Origin: Eutypella sp. D-1
Taxonomy: Eukaryota > Ascomycota > Sordariomycetes > Xylariales > Diatrypaceae
Direction of reading: 5' to 3'
NCBI GenBank assembly: GCA_023313575.1
Contig: JAJTTP010000010.1
Coordinates: forward strand, 682,001-746,000
Length of the DNA stretch: 64,000 nucleotides
Shown here: positions 1 through 11,997 of the stretch, one piece after another
Position numbering within the stretch: the stretch's first letter is position 1
Layout: each line of letters starts with the position of its first letter
Notes under the pieces: generated by a model
What the model saw: only the letters and a program-made list of their open reading frames with translations
Told to the model about the DNA's origin: nothing
Database searches by the model: none
Program-made: the position numbers and the translations under genes

Positions 1-751
1 GCCGCTGGTTTTCTTGGGCACGAATGCTATATGATGTCATTATCACTATAATATCAGTTTCCCTTGCTGCTTTTGCTTTTCTAGTTCCATGTTTCGATCC
101 GTAAAAGAATGTAGTAGCGGGCATAGTCCGGTGTAACTGTTGGAGTAGATAGACTACTAGACTGGCTAGTACCTAGGTAACGTCTTTTAATCGACTCCTA
201 ATGCGCTTCTCCGACCCATCGTCCCCATTTACAACCTAGAAAGTCCACCTCGCATGTCCGTTTCGTACATTACCCCGTCCTTGCCCGTCTTCGTCAACGG
301 GAATTTCCTTTCATCCCACGGATCTTATGTCGCACCCCGCACGGGACCAGGCATGACAAGTCCTGGGAATCCACACCGTTATCGCGAGAATCCGATAATC
401 CCTGCGTGACATTAGTGGTTTGCTTCGTAGGGCACGCAGGACCCCGCTAACGCCCTTCCGGGATGTGATCCCGTTCGCCAGCGTCTTCAGGGCCGGGCGG
501 CTGGGGCGGTCAGCGTCCACACACTTTATCACGCGGCCCCGGACCCTGGTTTCCGTCTATGTAATACAAACTAGACTATCCAGGGCCTAGAAGTAAAGAA
601 TTGGATAATCTGGATTTCGCGTGTGTATTCTTGCTTGTGCCGACCTGTTTGTGTTGATATAAACTCTTCCCACAATACCCTCTCAATGTAACGAGCCTCG
701 TATTTCGGCTGCCACTGCCTCGACCCGCTTACGAACTGGAGCGAAGTCACT
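1..751. other. Intergenic region with upstream region of the GH3 gene
   Basis: No coding region with recognisable features is visible. One exact copy of the palindrome TACCTAGGTA lies at 170-179. The last 100 bases hold a TATA-like element and the probable leader of the GH3 gene. Confidence 0.6.
655..664 (+). promoter_or_regulatory. TATA-like element upstream of GH3 gene
   Basis: The sequence GATATAAAC lies about 90 bases before the chosen ATG at 752, a plausible distance for a fungal core promoter. There is no experimental support and the transcription start is unknown. Confidence 0.35.
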
Positions 752-3342
752 ATGAAGGTCTATCTAACCTTTGCCTGCTGGAGTGCCTTGTCTCTCCCCA
801 CCTCCACCTTAGCCTTGACCGATGCCGATTTCTATGGCCAGTCACCTCCGGTATACCCTTCGCGTAAGTCGGATGAAACAGTTTCGCGCAATGTTTCTTA
901 ATGGCTGACCAATTTGCAGCATCCGGGAAGGGGACTGGAAGGTGGGGCGAGGCTTACGCCAACGCTTTAGATCTGGTCAGTCGGATGACCCTGGAAGAAA
1001 AGGTCAATATCACTCGAGGCTTCAATACAACTGAGAATGTTTGTGCTGGTAACTCAGGGTCGGTCCCGCGCCTGGGTTGGCCCGGCATGTGCCTTCATGA
1101 TGCGGGGAATGGAGTAAGGGCGGCGGATATGGTCAATTCCTATGCATCTGGCATCCACGTTGGAGCAAGCTGGGACAGGAACCTGACCTACCAGAGAGGG
1201 TACTTCATCGGCAAAGAGTTCAAAGCCAAAGGAAGTGAGTGATTAATCGCCTGCTTTCGTGATTCAACTCACTTACGCCTCCAGTCAACGTGCCGTTGGG
1301 ACCCAACGCTGGTCCACTGGGCCGGACACCTCTTGGGGGCAGAAACTGGGAGGGCTTCAGCGTTGACCCCTACCTTACGGGTCAGCTGGCGGCAGAGACT
1401 ATCCTTGGCCACCAAGATGCAGGTGTAATCGCTAATTTGAAGGCATGTAGCATTATTAAAACTTTTTGAGATGGACAATGGTTCTGCTAACATGGAAGGT
1501 TAGCACTTCGTTGGCAATGAGCAAGAAACACTCCGGAGGCCCTACCACGGAGTTGAGGCCGCTTCTACCAATATCGATGACAAGACCATGCATGAGCTCT
1601 ATGCCTGGCCCTTCATGGACGGCGTCAAGGCTGGTGTGGGCTCAATCATGTGCTCCTACAACCGGGTCAACAACTCCTATGGATGCCAAAACAGCAAACT
1701 TATGAACGGTCTACTGAAGACTGAAATGTCGTTTCAAGGGTTCGTCGTAGCCGACTGGAATGCTCAGCATAGTGGTGTGGCCAGTGCGTTGGCTGGGCTG
1801 GATCTGGTTATGCCGTACGGTGGGTACTGGGGAGATAACCTCACCGAAGCTGTTCGGAATAGTTCCGTCCCTGAAGAGAGAGTTACAGACATGGTCACTA
1901 GGTTAGTACTACGCCATTTGGCAAAGTTAAGGGCCCAGGCTAAACCGTCCCAGAATACTCGCAGCTTGGTATCTGGTGGACCAGAATACTACACACTGGG
2001 ATAACCCTGGATTCGGCATGAAAAACCTCTCTCTGCCCCACGAAGCTATAGATGCTCGAGTACCAGAGTCCAAACCTATTATTTTAGAAGGCGCCATTGC
2101 AGGCCATGTCCTGGTCAAGAACGAGGACAATGCACTCCCTTTCAAAGGGCCCCGCAAGATGCTCTCAATATTCGGATACGATGCCACAGTTCCTCTGACG
2201 AAGAACATCGATACGTTGTTCGAGCTAGGCTATACCTCTCAACCGGAGATAGCACAGGCCGTTCTTGGTACTGAGGGCGTAGAATTCAACCAAGCTGCGA
2301 CGGGGGGCACCATAGTCACAGGAGGACGGGCAGGCGCAAATGCACCTGCCTACATCGACGACGTAAGAGAACCCCATTCGACATATTCGTACACATTCCC
2401 TAGCTAACTAGATTATAGCCCTTGGGTGCTATTCAACAACGGGCCGCTGTGGACGGGACCTGGGTGAACTGGGATCTTAACTCGACAGACCCTAGTGTCA
2501 ATGGTGCTTCTGAGGCATGCCTAGTCTTCATCAACGCAATGGCTACCGAAGGATGGGATCGGGCAGGCCTTCATGATGACTATAGCGACAGCCTCGTCCT
2601 CAACGTAGCATCAAAGTGCAGCAACACCATAGTTGTCATACATGCTGCAGGGATCCGCCTCGTAGACCAGTGGATCGAACACCCGAATGTAACAGCTACG
2701 ATAATTGCGCATCTTCCAGGTCAAGACAGTGGGCAAGCCCTAGTTAAATTGCTCTACGGCGAGGCAACTTTTTCCGGAAAGCTGCCATATACTTTGGCAC
2801 GGAACGAAACCGACTACCACCCATACACCCCCTGCAATCGAACTGCAGAAGACTTATTCCCACAATGCGACTTTACTGAGGGCGTTTACATTGATTACCG
2901 CGATTTCGATGCCCGGGGTACGACGCCACGATTCGAATTCGGGTTCGGGCTTAGCTACACCAGCTTTGACTACTCCTCGCTTTCAGTAAAGGCATCAACC
3001 CTTTCGCCAACAAAGAAGCGCGACGAGGATGAACAAGAGGGAATTTGGGATGTGGCTGCCACAGTCGAAGCTAAAGTGACTAATACTGGAGATGTAGAAG
3101 GGGCCGAAGTTGCACAACTCTACCTAGCGATCCCGAACAGCCCCCCAAAACAGCTGCGCGGATTCGACAAGGTGTCCCTCTTACCTGGGGAGTCGGCACC
3201 CGTCCAATTCGAGCTGACCAGACGTGACTTCAGTGTGTGGGACGTAGTATCGCAGCAGTGGGTGGTGCAAGAGGGCAATTATACAATCTTTGTGGGTGCG
3301 AGTAGCCGGGACATCAGATTGACACATGAGCTTGAGGTTTAG
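752..3342 (+). CDS. Secreted GH3 beta-glucosidase-type glycoside hydrolase, six exons
   Basis: Retaining glycosidase of family GH3, expected to release terminal beta-linked sugars (glucose or xylose) from plant oligosaccharides outside the cell. Exons: 752-863, 920-1234, 1285-1442, 1504-1901, 1954-2362, 2419-3342 (771 aa). The ATG at 752 opens a hydrophobic signal peptide ending near LPTSTLA. The N-terminal barrel shows [37 protein letters not shown] and KHFVGNEQE. The nucleophile aspartate is the D of [13 protein letters not shown], and the likely acid/base glutamate is the E of ATEGWDR. A C-terminal fibronectin-III-like domain begins near [17 protein letters not shown]. Intron 3 (1443-1503) starts with GC rather than GT. 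The gene converges on the GH30 gene downstream. The family is certain; the exact substrate is not. Confidence 0.9.
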
Positions 3343-3696
3343 GAAACCAACAAGCATGTCGGCGCTGATAGACTTGGCATTTTCTCCTTGATACCCCAAA
3401 TACTTCTCGGTGGAGCACGATACTGCAATGGGCGATCATAAGCGCTAGCGAACTCCGAGGAGAGCTTAAGCATGTTCATGAGCATTCTGCATGGGCACTG
3501 CATCCTTTTCGCCATAACGCAGATTAATCCATGATATGTTTCAAATAATCTGCCCATACGAAGTATGATATAAAACATTTCGTTTAAAGTGATTGCATCA
3601 TAGATTCATGGGGACTACGGTCTTGCGAATCTGTGTCATAGAACGTCGAACTTGACTTCCCTGTCCACTCTCACTCATACTCACTGTCCCTTTCGC
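3343..3696. other. Short intergenic region between convergent hydrolase genes
   Basis: Shared 3' flank of GH3 (+) and GH30 (-). It contains nothing beyond AT-rich sequence that could carry polyadenylation signals. Confidence 0.5.
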
Positions 3697-5266
3697 TCAT
3701 TCGTCGGTCAGTTTGATGGTAAGCATGCCGTGAGATGGTACCGAAACGGTGACCGCACCACCTGTTAGGGTCGAGTCGGTAGGGTCGACAGAGTGGCTGT
3801 TATCGGTAACGTAGGCCTGGGCCTGGGCCGGGGTGAAACCATTGAAAGAAACCTTGACGCTCTGCGCCGAGTTGCCCGAGTTGACGAAGACTACAACGAC
3901 GGATCCGTCCTCGTTTCGGAAGGCAGTGGTGCCTACGCCTGAGGCTGAGCCAGAAGTCGCAACGCGAAAGGCGCCGGGCCGCACGAACCGCGACCACATG
4001 GCCATTGCCCAAAGGCGGCCAGAGGGCGTCACAGTCTTTCCGTCGCTGGCTACAAGGTAGCTGGATGCCTGGAATTGGTTCACTTCAACGCCTTGCCAGT
4101 AAATGTAGGCGGACAGGTTGGCGTTCGCGATCCCCGTGTGAATCTTATTGGCCCAAGTCATCCCCTCGCATAGTCCGCCTCCGCCGTACCATGTCGCGCA
4201 CCACCGGCTGTTGAGGTCTGCCGCCTCCGTCTGCCACGACTTCAACCGTGTACCCCCGATCGCAGAGTTTGGGTCCCCCGTGTACATATGGCTTGTCCAG
4301 TACCCCATGTACTTCTCCACCCCTTGCTGCATCATCCCTTGCGCCATCGACCGCGCTGTGTTCCAGCCCACTGAACCGCGGAAGATCGATCAGCATGACT
4401 TGCTCAGTAGGAGTAACCCCTTCCCTCGGGAAGGGGTTAGTGCAATTCACTTACTTGCGTCGCAGCAGGCGATGGAAACATTGCCGAGTCCCTCTGCCTC
4501 GAGGGTGTCGTGTAGAATAGGGATAAAAGAAGACGCCTCTGCAGCGCCCGACTGCATCGACGAGTAACTCGTCACATAGTCCGGCTCGTTCAGGAACCCA
4601 AGCTGAGTCACGGGCATGCCGCGCTCGGCGTAGAACTTCACGTACTGCACTAGGAAGTGAGCGTACGCCTTGCGCCAGTCCCCAGACGAGCACGAGTGGC
4701 CTGTCGTTCCGCACAGGTAACCGCCGTTCACTTCGTTGCCGTTCGTTTTCTGCACAGATTCACGTCAGGCACAGTCTCACATTGTATCGCTTTTGCTGGG
4801 ACGAAAAGGCGGTATTGTGCGGGGACAGAAGACGCACCATGAATCCTGGAGCCGACCACGCGTCCGCGTAGATGGTCTTAACGCCATACTCCATAGCCCG
4901 TTGCGTAAACCAGACCTGGCCGCTGTCGTCATCGTCGAAGATATAGTCTGGCTCACCGGAGGGGCCGCCGGAAGGGCCCTTGGGGAGAATACTATCCTTG
5001 GACGTGGTGCCGGAGCCAATACGGTTGCGGATGATAGTGAACCCGGCGCCCGTAGTCGTATTGAAGAGGTAGTCGAGACCCTGACGCTGCGGGTCTCCGG
5101 ACAACATGTCTCGGAACTCTGCCGCCCGACCGAACGCCTGCGACACGCCGAACCCGTCCATCTGCTGCAGCTTCGACTCCACATTGACTGTAATGCCCGC
5201 CTGCCCGTAAACAGTCCCGAGGCCGGCGGCGACCGCCGCAAGAGCGAGGAGTGACGATGATGCCAT
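3697..5266 (-). CDS. Secreted GH30 (subfamily 7-type) endo-xylanase/xylobiohydrolase, three exons
   Basis: Extracellular glycoside hydrolase of clan GH-A, expected to cut the backbone of (glucurono)xylan. Exons on the minus strand: 5266-4838, 4749-4455, 4370-3697 (465 aa). The signal peptide is MASSSLLALAAVAAGLGTVYG. Recognisable blocks are QQMDGFGVSQAFGRA, YADAWSAPGFMKTNG (rebuilt across intron 1), the acid/base motif FLNEPDYVTSYSSMQ, and WQTEAADLN, whose E is the likely nucleophile. A beta-sandwich side domain follows (GSVVVVFVNSGN to the end). The FLNEPD and WQTE pattern is that of fungal GH30_7 enzymes such as Trichoderma XYN IV and XYN VI; this subfamily call is from memory of the motifs. 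Intron 2 contains a perfect hairpin. The gene is convergent with GH3, and both act on hemicellulose or glucan. Confidence 0.88.
4415..4438. repeat. Perfect 11-bp inverted repeat (hairpin) inside GH30 intron 2
   Basis: The arms AACCCCTTCCC (4415-4425) and GGGAAGGGGTT (4428-4438) are separated by only TC. The hairpin lies in the 84-nt intron 4371-4454, so it could form in the pre-mRNA. Confidence 0.8.
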
Positions 5267-6084
5267 TGAAATCGCGAATTTGGTGATAAATTCCGTTTAC
5301 TCTACAGCTTAGTGCATAATTAGAAGCGAGGGGAGACCGTCACCCTTACCATCTTATATAATCGCGGTAGCGAGGTCTGGAACATAGGCCCTGACTTCCA
5401 GACGCACCCCACAATGCCCCATACCCCATGTCCAGGTCCAGCTCTTCTTCGGCACTTGGCTATAACCACCATATCCAGAATGTAGTATTTTTCCGGCACA
5501 GGGAGGAGTGTAAGTGTCATATTAGAGGTCGTGTGCGCGTGCGACATTCAGGGGGCGGGTCGAGAAATGCGGGCCCGTGGTCAGGATCTTCTCATTCTTG
5601 CCTAACCTCGGACGAGAGGGCCAAGCCCCTATCCAGATAGCCTGAAAGAAGATTTTAATATAGCGATCATTCTGGCCTTTATTCAATTAAGGAGTCTTTT
5701 ACGGAGGTTCTCTCCGTTCACCACTCAGACACCTCTGGGCATTACCCGATTTGCGGTTAATATCGTGCTCTCCGCTGACAGGTCTATTTTAAAATGATAC
5801 CCCAATGCACGTTCGAGCTCCGTGTCCTTATACTAGGGCGTCTGTGCTTTTGCCTTTTCAGGGCTCCGTTTCAAGCAACTGGAAAACCTCAGATCATGTC
5901 TTAATCTCCTCTTCGATATAGTTATATATACACAGGCTAGTCCAAAGGTCCTTTCCCTCCTCTGGTCATAGAATGCCATGGTCTGATGACAGGAACGGGA
6001 AAATCTCCCACTTGCACGTTTATGGCAACGGTAGCCAATCACAGATTACTACCCATTTCGGTTTCAAGGAAATCTATAATCTCC
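5267..6084. other. Upstream region of the GH30 gene
   Basis: Contains the promoter of the minus-strand GH30 gene; a TATATAA-like stretch lies near 5355-5362. No supported gene. Confidence 0.45.
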
Positions 6085-6291
6085 TTAATTATGTCTTGGC
6101 AGCTGAATAGCTTCAATGGCTTTGATTTGCTCGTTTATACGACCGAAGCGAGCCAAGTATTCAGCTCTTCGGTGGCTTTCTGGGGCTACGATTTCATGAG
6201 CGCTAAATATGAACCAACTGAAGCCTATGAAGTATAAAGTGGGAAGTACGAAGTAGCGTTTGCAGACTGGGCAAGGCACGTGCATGGCCAA
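6085..6291 (-). CDS. Possible small membrane protein, 68 codons (doubtful)
   Basis: An open frame on the minus strand encodes a hydrophobic stretch (YFVLPTLYFIGFSWFIFSA) followed by an amphipathic helix-like tail (RRAEYLARFGRINEQIKAIE). The composition looks more protein-like than most random frames here. No family was recognised, no introns were resolved, and it could be a relic exon or chance. Confidence 0.2.
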   Translation of the reverse strand: MAMHVPCPVCKRYFVLPTLYFIGFSWFIFSAHEIVAPESHRRAEYLARFGRINEQIKAIEAIQLPRHN

Positions 6292-6379
6292 GTAGCATAC
6301 CAGAGTGCGGACACACTACGCGGCCCTGGCAAGCCTTGCGTACTTGCCCCGACTTCGTCTCGTCGATTTGCACTCGAGC

Positions 6380-7306
6380 CGGTACATGTTCTACAGCGGT
6401 ACGCTAGGCGGATCGATCGCGACTTCTAATGAACCATGTGGTGATAGTAGTACACATTATTTTGACGACATCGTTAACACCACGATCATAATCGACGTCA
6501 ACCCGCCGACCGACCTGAGCCCGTGCTTCTTTGAGTAATACGAAGACGATGGGAACGACTTCCGCACTTAAAGTCTACGCATTAATAATTTACAACGTAT
6601 CATATCACCGGGGCCCGGGGATTGGCAACACGCGACTATTTTCTCAACAGCGGCGGCTGCACGAACGACGCTGTGTACACCTTGACGTTTGCGATATCAT
6701 GCGGCGCGTGCGTCAAGGACGAAGAACGCTGTGGGCTTCTCAAATATGATAACTATTACGTGACAGCCCAGGTGGTGGATATTGGGGCTGCGTTCATCAT
6801 GATCGTAGATGGTGGCGGGTTGCGATTTGGAAAAGTGATACGGGCTCCTATTATTCCGTCTTCGGAGACAAGGAGACCTGATTTAGCAACGGGACAGGAA
6901 AGTGGAATAAGTTTGACACTTAGAAGCCAGGGAACTACAGCGATTACCGGGAGAGAAGATGTATAGATGGGCAAGGATTCACATGGTAAGCCTAAAATAA
7001 TTTGCTCCGGTCGTCTATACGTTATAGTCTCTCCTATTTAGTCGCAAGAACTGACTTTCCTTACATCTTAAAGATGCTGGTGACCCCTTTACCTACAGCG
7101 TCAATTCACGAACACGACAACAGCTGCACAGCCCACCCTGTCTACGCAGGTAGGGTCGGATGTGCTCTCCTTCTCGGGATGGTGTAGCGATGAGAATGGG
7201 ACGGAAAATGCCGAGTGTTCAACTGAAAGCGTCAGCTTGATCTCTCTGGTGGGAAATCCACTCTCAAGGTTCGAATTCACTGCGGACGGGTCAGACTTGG
7301 TATAGA
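6380..7306 (+). pseudogene. Decayed coding stretch, possible secreted protein remnant
   Basis: Several adjacent segments read like protein but sit in different frames and carry stops. They include SIATSNEPCGDSSTHYFDD with a stop near 6536, FLNSGGCTNDAVYTLTFAI with CGACVKDEERCG (about 6637-6740), GSYYSVFGDKET (6843 onward) interrupted by TGA and later TAG, and GSDVLSFSGWCSDENGTE ending at TAG 7304-7306. Each stop could arise from a single C-to-T change (CAA to TAA, CGA to TGA, CAG to TAG), which is compatible with repeat-induced point mutation but not proof of it. No family was recognised. A badly modelled multi-exon gene is the alternative. Confidence 0.3.
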
Positions 7307-8316
7307 GCGATATACTGCTACACAAATACACGGAAGTCTTCTTTATTAGCTAGATCACATCAAAAGGTGGGAAACTGTCGGCCGCGTCTACAGGTTGGTA
7401 TTGATAGACATTGTTTGCTTATACCCAACGCAAGATATAAAGATACAATAACAATCCCGGTCTTACCAGAGAGATTCTTGATTTTGATTGGGCGGTGGGT
7501 AGTTGCTCGTCCTGATTTGGCAACCCGGCTTAAGTAGCCGAGCCCCGTTAGCCGGAAGGTCTAGCCGACTAATCTCCACTGCATTCTAGCAGCGAAGTAC
7601 CCTATGGCAGCTAATTTTTAAGTAATAGTTAGCTCCGAGGTCGAACAGCTGGGGGAGATTCCCGCACATCTACTACGGTATTTTTGCGGGGTCGATTCAA
7701 GGCTACGGTAAGCCTACCGAACTTCCATACATCAAGTACAAAAATGCTCACAGATAACCAGGGACGTAGTGGAGCTCCTCAGCACCTGGCGGAGCTCCAG
7801 GCCGATTATAGGAGCAAATCACATAATCCCACCATGACGAAAGATCCTCATGATCAGCTTCGTATACATTGATTCATGGTGCTGGTATGTGGATGTAGTA
7901 TCTTTGGATTGTTTCTTCGAATTTGGCAGTGACTAATTGGAGTTGTAGCGGCCCCAAGTCTTTCACCACCGATTTCACGAACCACAACATTGGCCACCTA
8001 GTCACCTCTCTATTTATGTAGCATATTGAAGTAATCGTCAAATAACACTCAATAAATTGAAGTCCTCCAATAGCATATCATATTCACCTGGTACACCCCT
8101 CCATATTGGAAGTGGTATATTGTCCCGAATCGTAACTCTAGCTTCTCACCAGCCTCTCGCGATTACTCTATACGATTGCCCCATAATTCGAACCTTAGAA
8201 TCTCCTGAGATCCGTTTATCCTCCTGGGTCAATTTCGCCAGACTGGATGTGCTCTCTTGTATGAGTTGATCTGGCCGATGAGCCTTCATATTTGTTGACT
8301 ATTATATCGGCATATC
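7307..8316. other. Intergenic region upstream of Zn2Cys6 regulator
   Basis: AT-rich DNA with no coherent coding frame. It should contain the promoter of the regulator starting at 8317. Confidence 0.5.
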
Positions 8317-10903
8317 ATGGCGCCAACCGAGGACGAAGCGAACCCCCTGAAAGTCACCAGCAGGACTAAGCGCAGCTATGTGGCGTGTGGGTAAGACATC
8401 CATCCAATTACATGCTATACTCAAATCCAATAATAACACGCATGTAGCCGATGCCACGCACAGAAAACCAAGTGCTCTGGCAAGAAGCCGTGCCGGGGAT
8501 GTGTGAGGTCTGGTAAAGCCTCCGAGTGCTCATTTCCCAATCGGGAGAGGGTATGTGCAGCCTTCTTGGGCCTCCTCCACTATGCCTTTATATTATATGC
8601 CCATCGTCGCTTCTATTCTCTGCCACCATTGGCCAATCGCCCAAATCCGTACACTAACTGCTATCGTGTAGAAAATCACAGTCCTTGAAAGGTAGATACT
8701 CACAGTCTCATAACCTCCAAGCACTCATCGTCGTCTCATTTATTAGTAGTACTTCATAGCTAAATCTCTTATAGTTATATCGAGAAGCTTCAGGCGGAAA
8801 ATGCCGCTCTTAAGAAGGCTAGCAGGGAAAGCAGCGGGTGTCTCATAATGAGCAGCCCTATAAGCGATGAGGAAAATACGAGCGAAGGCCCTGATGCCGA
8901 TACCTTCCACGAGGAGGATGAGGGCACGGCAGTCCTGGCAGATGCGTTGCTGGAGAACCGCCTCACAACTCAGAATAACTGCATCTCATCTCGTCCCGTA
9001 TACGTCGGGGGCGCGGCCTGCACGGCATTCGCGACACGTTTGGGTTACCACATCAGGGGAAACACTCAATCCGATCTCCCTTGTATAGCACCTGTTTTGA
9101 AACATGCAGGCCTGCAACGCTCAATCCAATGCGAGGTAAATCTCCCGACCCGCGCCTATACACAGGTGCTCGTCCAGGTTGTGCTGCGGTACATCGGGCA
9201 GGAATACCATCTCCTAAGGAGGCGGTCTTACTATGAAGAAGTAGATCGGATATACCAAAACCCTCATGGAGCCAAGCAAATATCGCTCTGCAAGCTGTTT
9301 GTAGTTCTAGCTCTTGGGGAACTATACCTCAAGAAGAGTTGCTCCATCGAGAATGGTGAAAGGGCGATCCCTGGGACCCAATTCTTCCTCCAGGCAGTAT
9401 CGCTGTTCCAGGAACATTACGAAGAGCCTGACATAAGTTATATAGAGACCCTTTTGCTGCTGGTGAGAGCGATTAGACCTAACAAAACACAGATGACCAC
9501 ACGCTTACATTTAATAGTCATTTTACTCGTACGCATTGAACAGGAAGAACACGGCATACACATATGCCGGACTTGCTTTGCGGCTGAGCCTTACCATGGG
9601 CCTGCACCGGAACATCACATATGATCCGAAGACGAGCCCGTCGGAGATCGAGAACAGGCGCCGCGTGTGGTGGACGGTATACACGTTCGACCGGATCAGC
9701 AGCTCGAAGCTAGGGCACGCGGTGATGATCAAGGATGAGGACATCGACGCGCCGCTGCCGTCGCTAGAGGCCCCGCGGGGCGAGGAAGAGGACTTCGTTG
9801 ACGCAAAACAGCTCATTGCGAATATTCGGCTTTCGCAGATCACCGGCTCTATCATGAACCTGATCTACGGCGTGCCCACCCAGCGCTCGAGCGACTTCGT
9901 CCGCAACGTCCACACTATCTTAAATAACCTGAAGCAGTGGGACGCTGACCTCCCAAATGAACTCAAACTGGACCATCAGAAATTCCCAACTTACGGCACG
10001 CGTCCAATTGCGTCCCTCCGACTGCATTTTAACCAGGTACGCTATACACGATTGAAACCCCACCACCATGCATTAACTCTGTACAATTTTACTGCAATTC
10101 AGGGATGCTGACTGTCCGAATAGGCCATCATTCTAACCACCAGGCCTATACTGCTCCACGTGTTTAACCAGCACATCAAGACCCGACGGCAACAAGCAAA
10201 GACGAACGGGGACTCGGCCACGGAAACCTCACCGCCACTACCGAAGCCGCACTCGGCAATGACAACAGCGCTGACAGAGGCGTGCATCTACGCGGCACGG
10301 GGGACAGCGAGTCTGCTGGGGCAGCTGTGGGCGGAGGGCAGCGTGACGACGTTCGGGTTCTTCGATGCGCACTACGCGTTCTCTGCGACGGTGGTGCTGA
10401 CGATGTCGGACTTGTTGCGACCGTCAGACGCGGACCGCGACGCCATCGTCTTGTCGCGTGCCCTGCTGCAGTCCATGGTAGATGACGGGAACCTTCCGGC
10501 CCGCGAGCTGCACGGCCGTCTCGCCGCCCTCCAGCGCGATATTGACTCCATGCTCTCCCCGGAAGTCGACGGCGGGATCGGCCCCGTCTTACTAAAAGGC
10601 TATGCCTCCGCCACGGACACCACCTCCGGTGCTGGAAACCTCGGCCACGATTCATCCTCCCAGCAGATCAAGGTCGAGATCGCCGGCGCACGCCCCAAGC
10701 CCGACGACGACCTCCCGAGCCAGGCCCGGGTCGCGGCGTTAACGGACGCCGTGCCGCCATCCACCGCTCCGCTCGATGTCCCCTTTATCCAGGACTTTCT
10801 TGGCGATTTGGATAACACGAGCTGGAGCCCCGACTTGTTGGAAATGACAAACGACGAGGAGATCCCGTGGTCCCTGTCATGGGATGCTGCGGAACCTATA
10901 TGA
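8317..10903 (+). CDS. Zn2Cys6 fungal transcription factor with middle homology domain, six exons
   Basis: Nuclear DNA-binding regulator of the Gal4 class. Exons: 8317-8390, 8448-8550, 8672-8691, 8775-9462, 9518-10036, 10124-10903 (727 aa). The zinc cluster, rebuilt across intron 1, has spacing CX2CX6CX5CX2CX8C (VACGRCHAQKTKC, then KKPCRGC and ASEC). A short coiled coil (YIEKLQAENAALKKASR) follows, as in dimerising Gal4 relatives. The fungal-specific regulatory domain spans roughly residues 190-450, with LNRKNTAYTYAGLALRLSL, ENRRRVWWTVYTFDR and, after splicing, FNQAIILTTRPILL. The acidic C-terminus may be an activation region. Targets are unknown. It lies about 3 kb from the GH30 gene, so control of the hydrolase pair is possible but only inferred. 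Confidence 0.9.
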
Positions 10904-11997
10904 AAGTTATAGGGGGTTAGACCGTACAGGGCCGACGGCCCAGTGCTAGTAATAAATGCGATGGGAATGGAATGCCATATTTGATGGCAATAGATGTACA
11001 TTAGGTTATGAATCACATGAAAACAAGATATTTAGCATGCCGCTTTTATACTGCTTGTTTATGTTTTGCCGGGCGCTATTGTCAAGCAGGAGGGCATACA
11101 CCTGGCTTAACGAGTGATGTTGATATTGATGCCGTTACTATCGAACACCATTACACGTCTTGATTTCGCGGTTCATAGACACTCGTGATTGATTATAGGA
11201 GATATACTCCCGTCCTCTTGGACCTGCGACGCCTCTTGGACAAGCTATGCCAGTGTTTGACATCGCAAAATTTAGTAGTCGTTTTTACACCACTAACCAC
11301 AAGTAGCCCCTTTCATGACTACTAGGAAGGAAACCAACGATTACAGACAAAATAGGAGTAGCCGCCACTCTGCCACTTCAGTAGCGGCCATGTGTCACAG
11401 GGCTCGCTGTTGCATCTAGTTAAACTGCGGCATAGCTGGGTATTCTGCTGTACATAGTAAATGCTGGGCGCGTTTGGGGGAGATCGGCTTCCCTCCCGAC
11501 TATCAACCTTGAGTAGGGTTACATACGTAATTAGTTTAACAACGCCACCCGCAGCGCCCCGCACCAACCGCCGCCTAAACCCCATGAAGTCTCCATCATG
11601 GCCCAGACTTCCCCGATACTAGGAGGTTACAACCGCACTACTTACAAATTTACTTACAGGCATTCGTGTTCATGGCAGGTAGCTCGTGCGGGGAAGCTGC
11701 AGGTCATGGAGGATGAGGCGCGGTATCACAACCCGGGCGTAATTTTAAAGAGAGTGGATACCGGCGAATGTATAACAACTCTTAGGAAACTGTCATAGAA
11801 AAGACGATGCGTTTGGATGTGTCAAACAGGCCAGCACAAGGGCCCGGTGAGCTAGCTTGAATAACGCAAATTGTAGTGAAGTGGAAAAGAAGGCTGCTTC
11901 TTTTACCCAACCATATTTATCACACTCCCCCTAACCCTACCACCCCCCCCCCCCCCCCCCCAAAGCGTTTTTGACACAGCCGGAAGGACTAGCTAGG
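10904..11997. other. Intergenic region with a 19-base poly-C tract
   Basis: No supported gene; short frames near 11322-11585 (-) and 11598-11798 (+) lack family features. The end of the region is the likely promoter and leader of the M20 peptidase gene. Confidence 0.5.
11943..11961 (+). repeat. Homopolymer run of 19 C
   Basis: Uninterrupted C19 ending 36 bases before the ATG of the M20 gene, so probably in its leader or core promoter. Such runs are length-variable and error-prone in sequencing. Confidence 0.85.
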
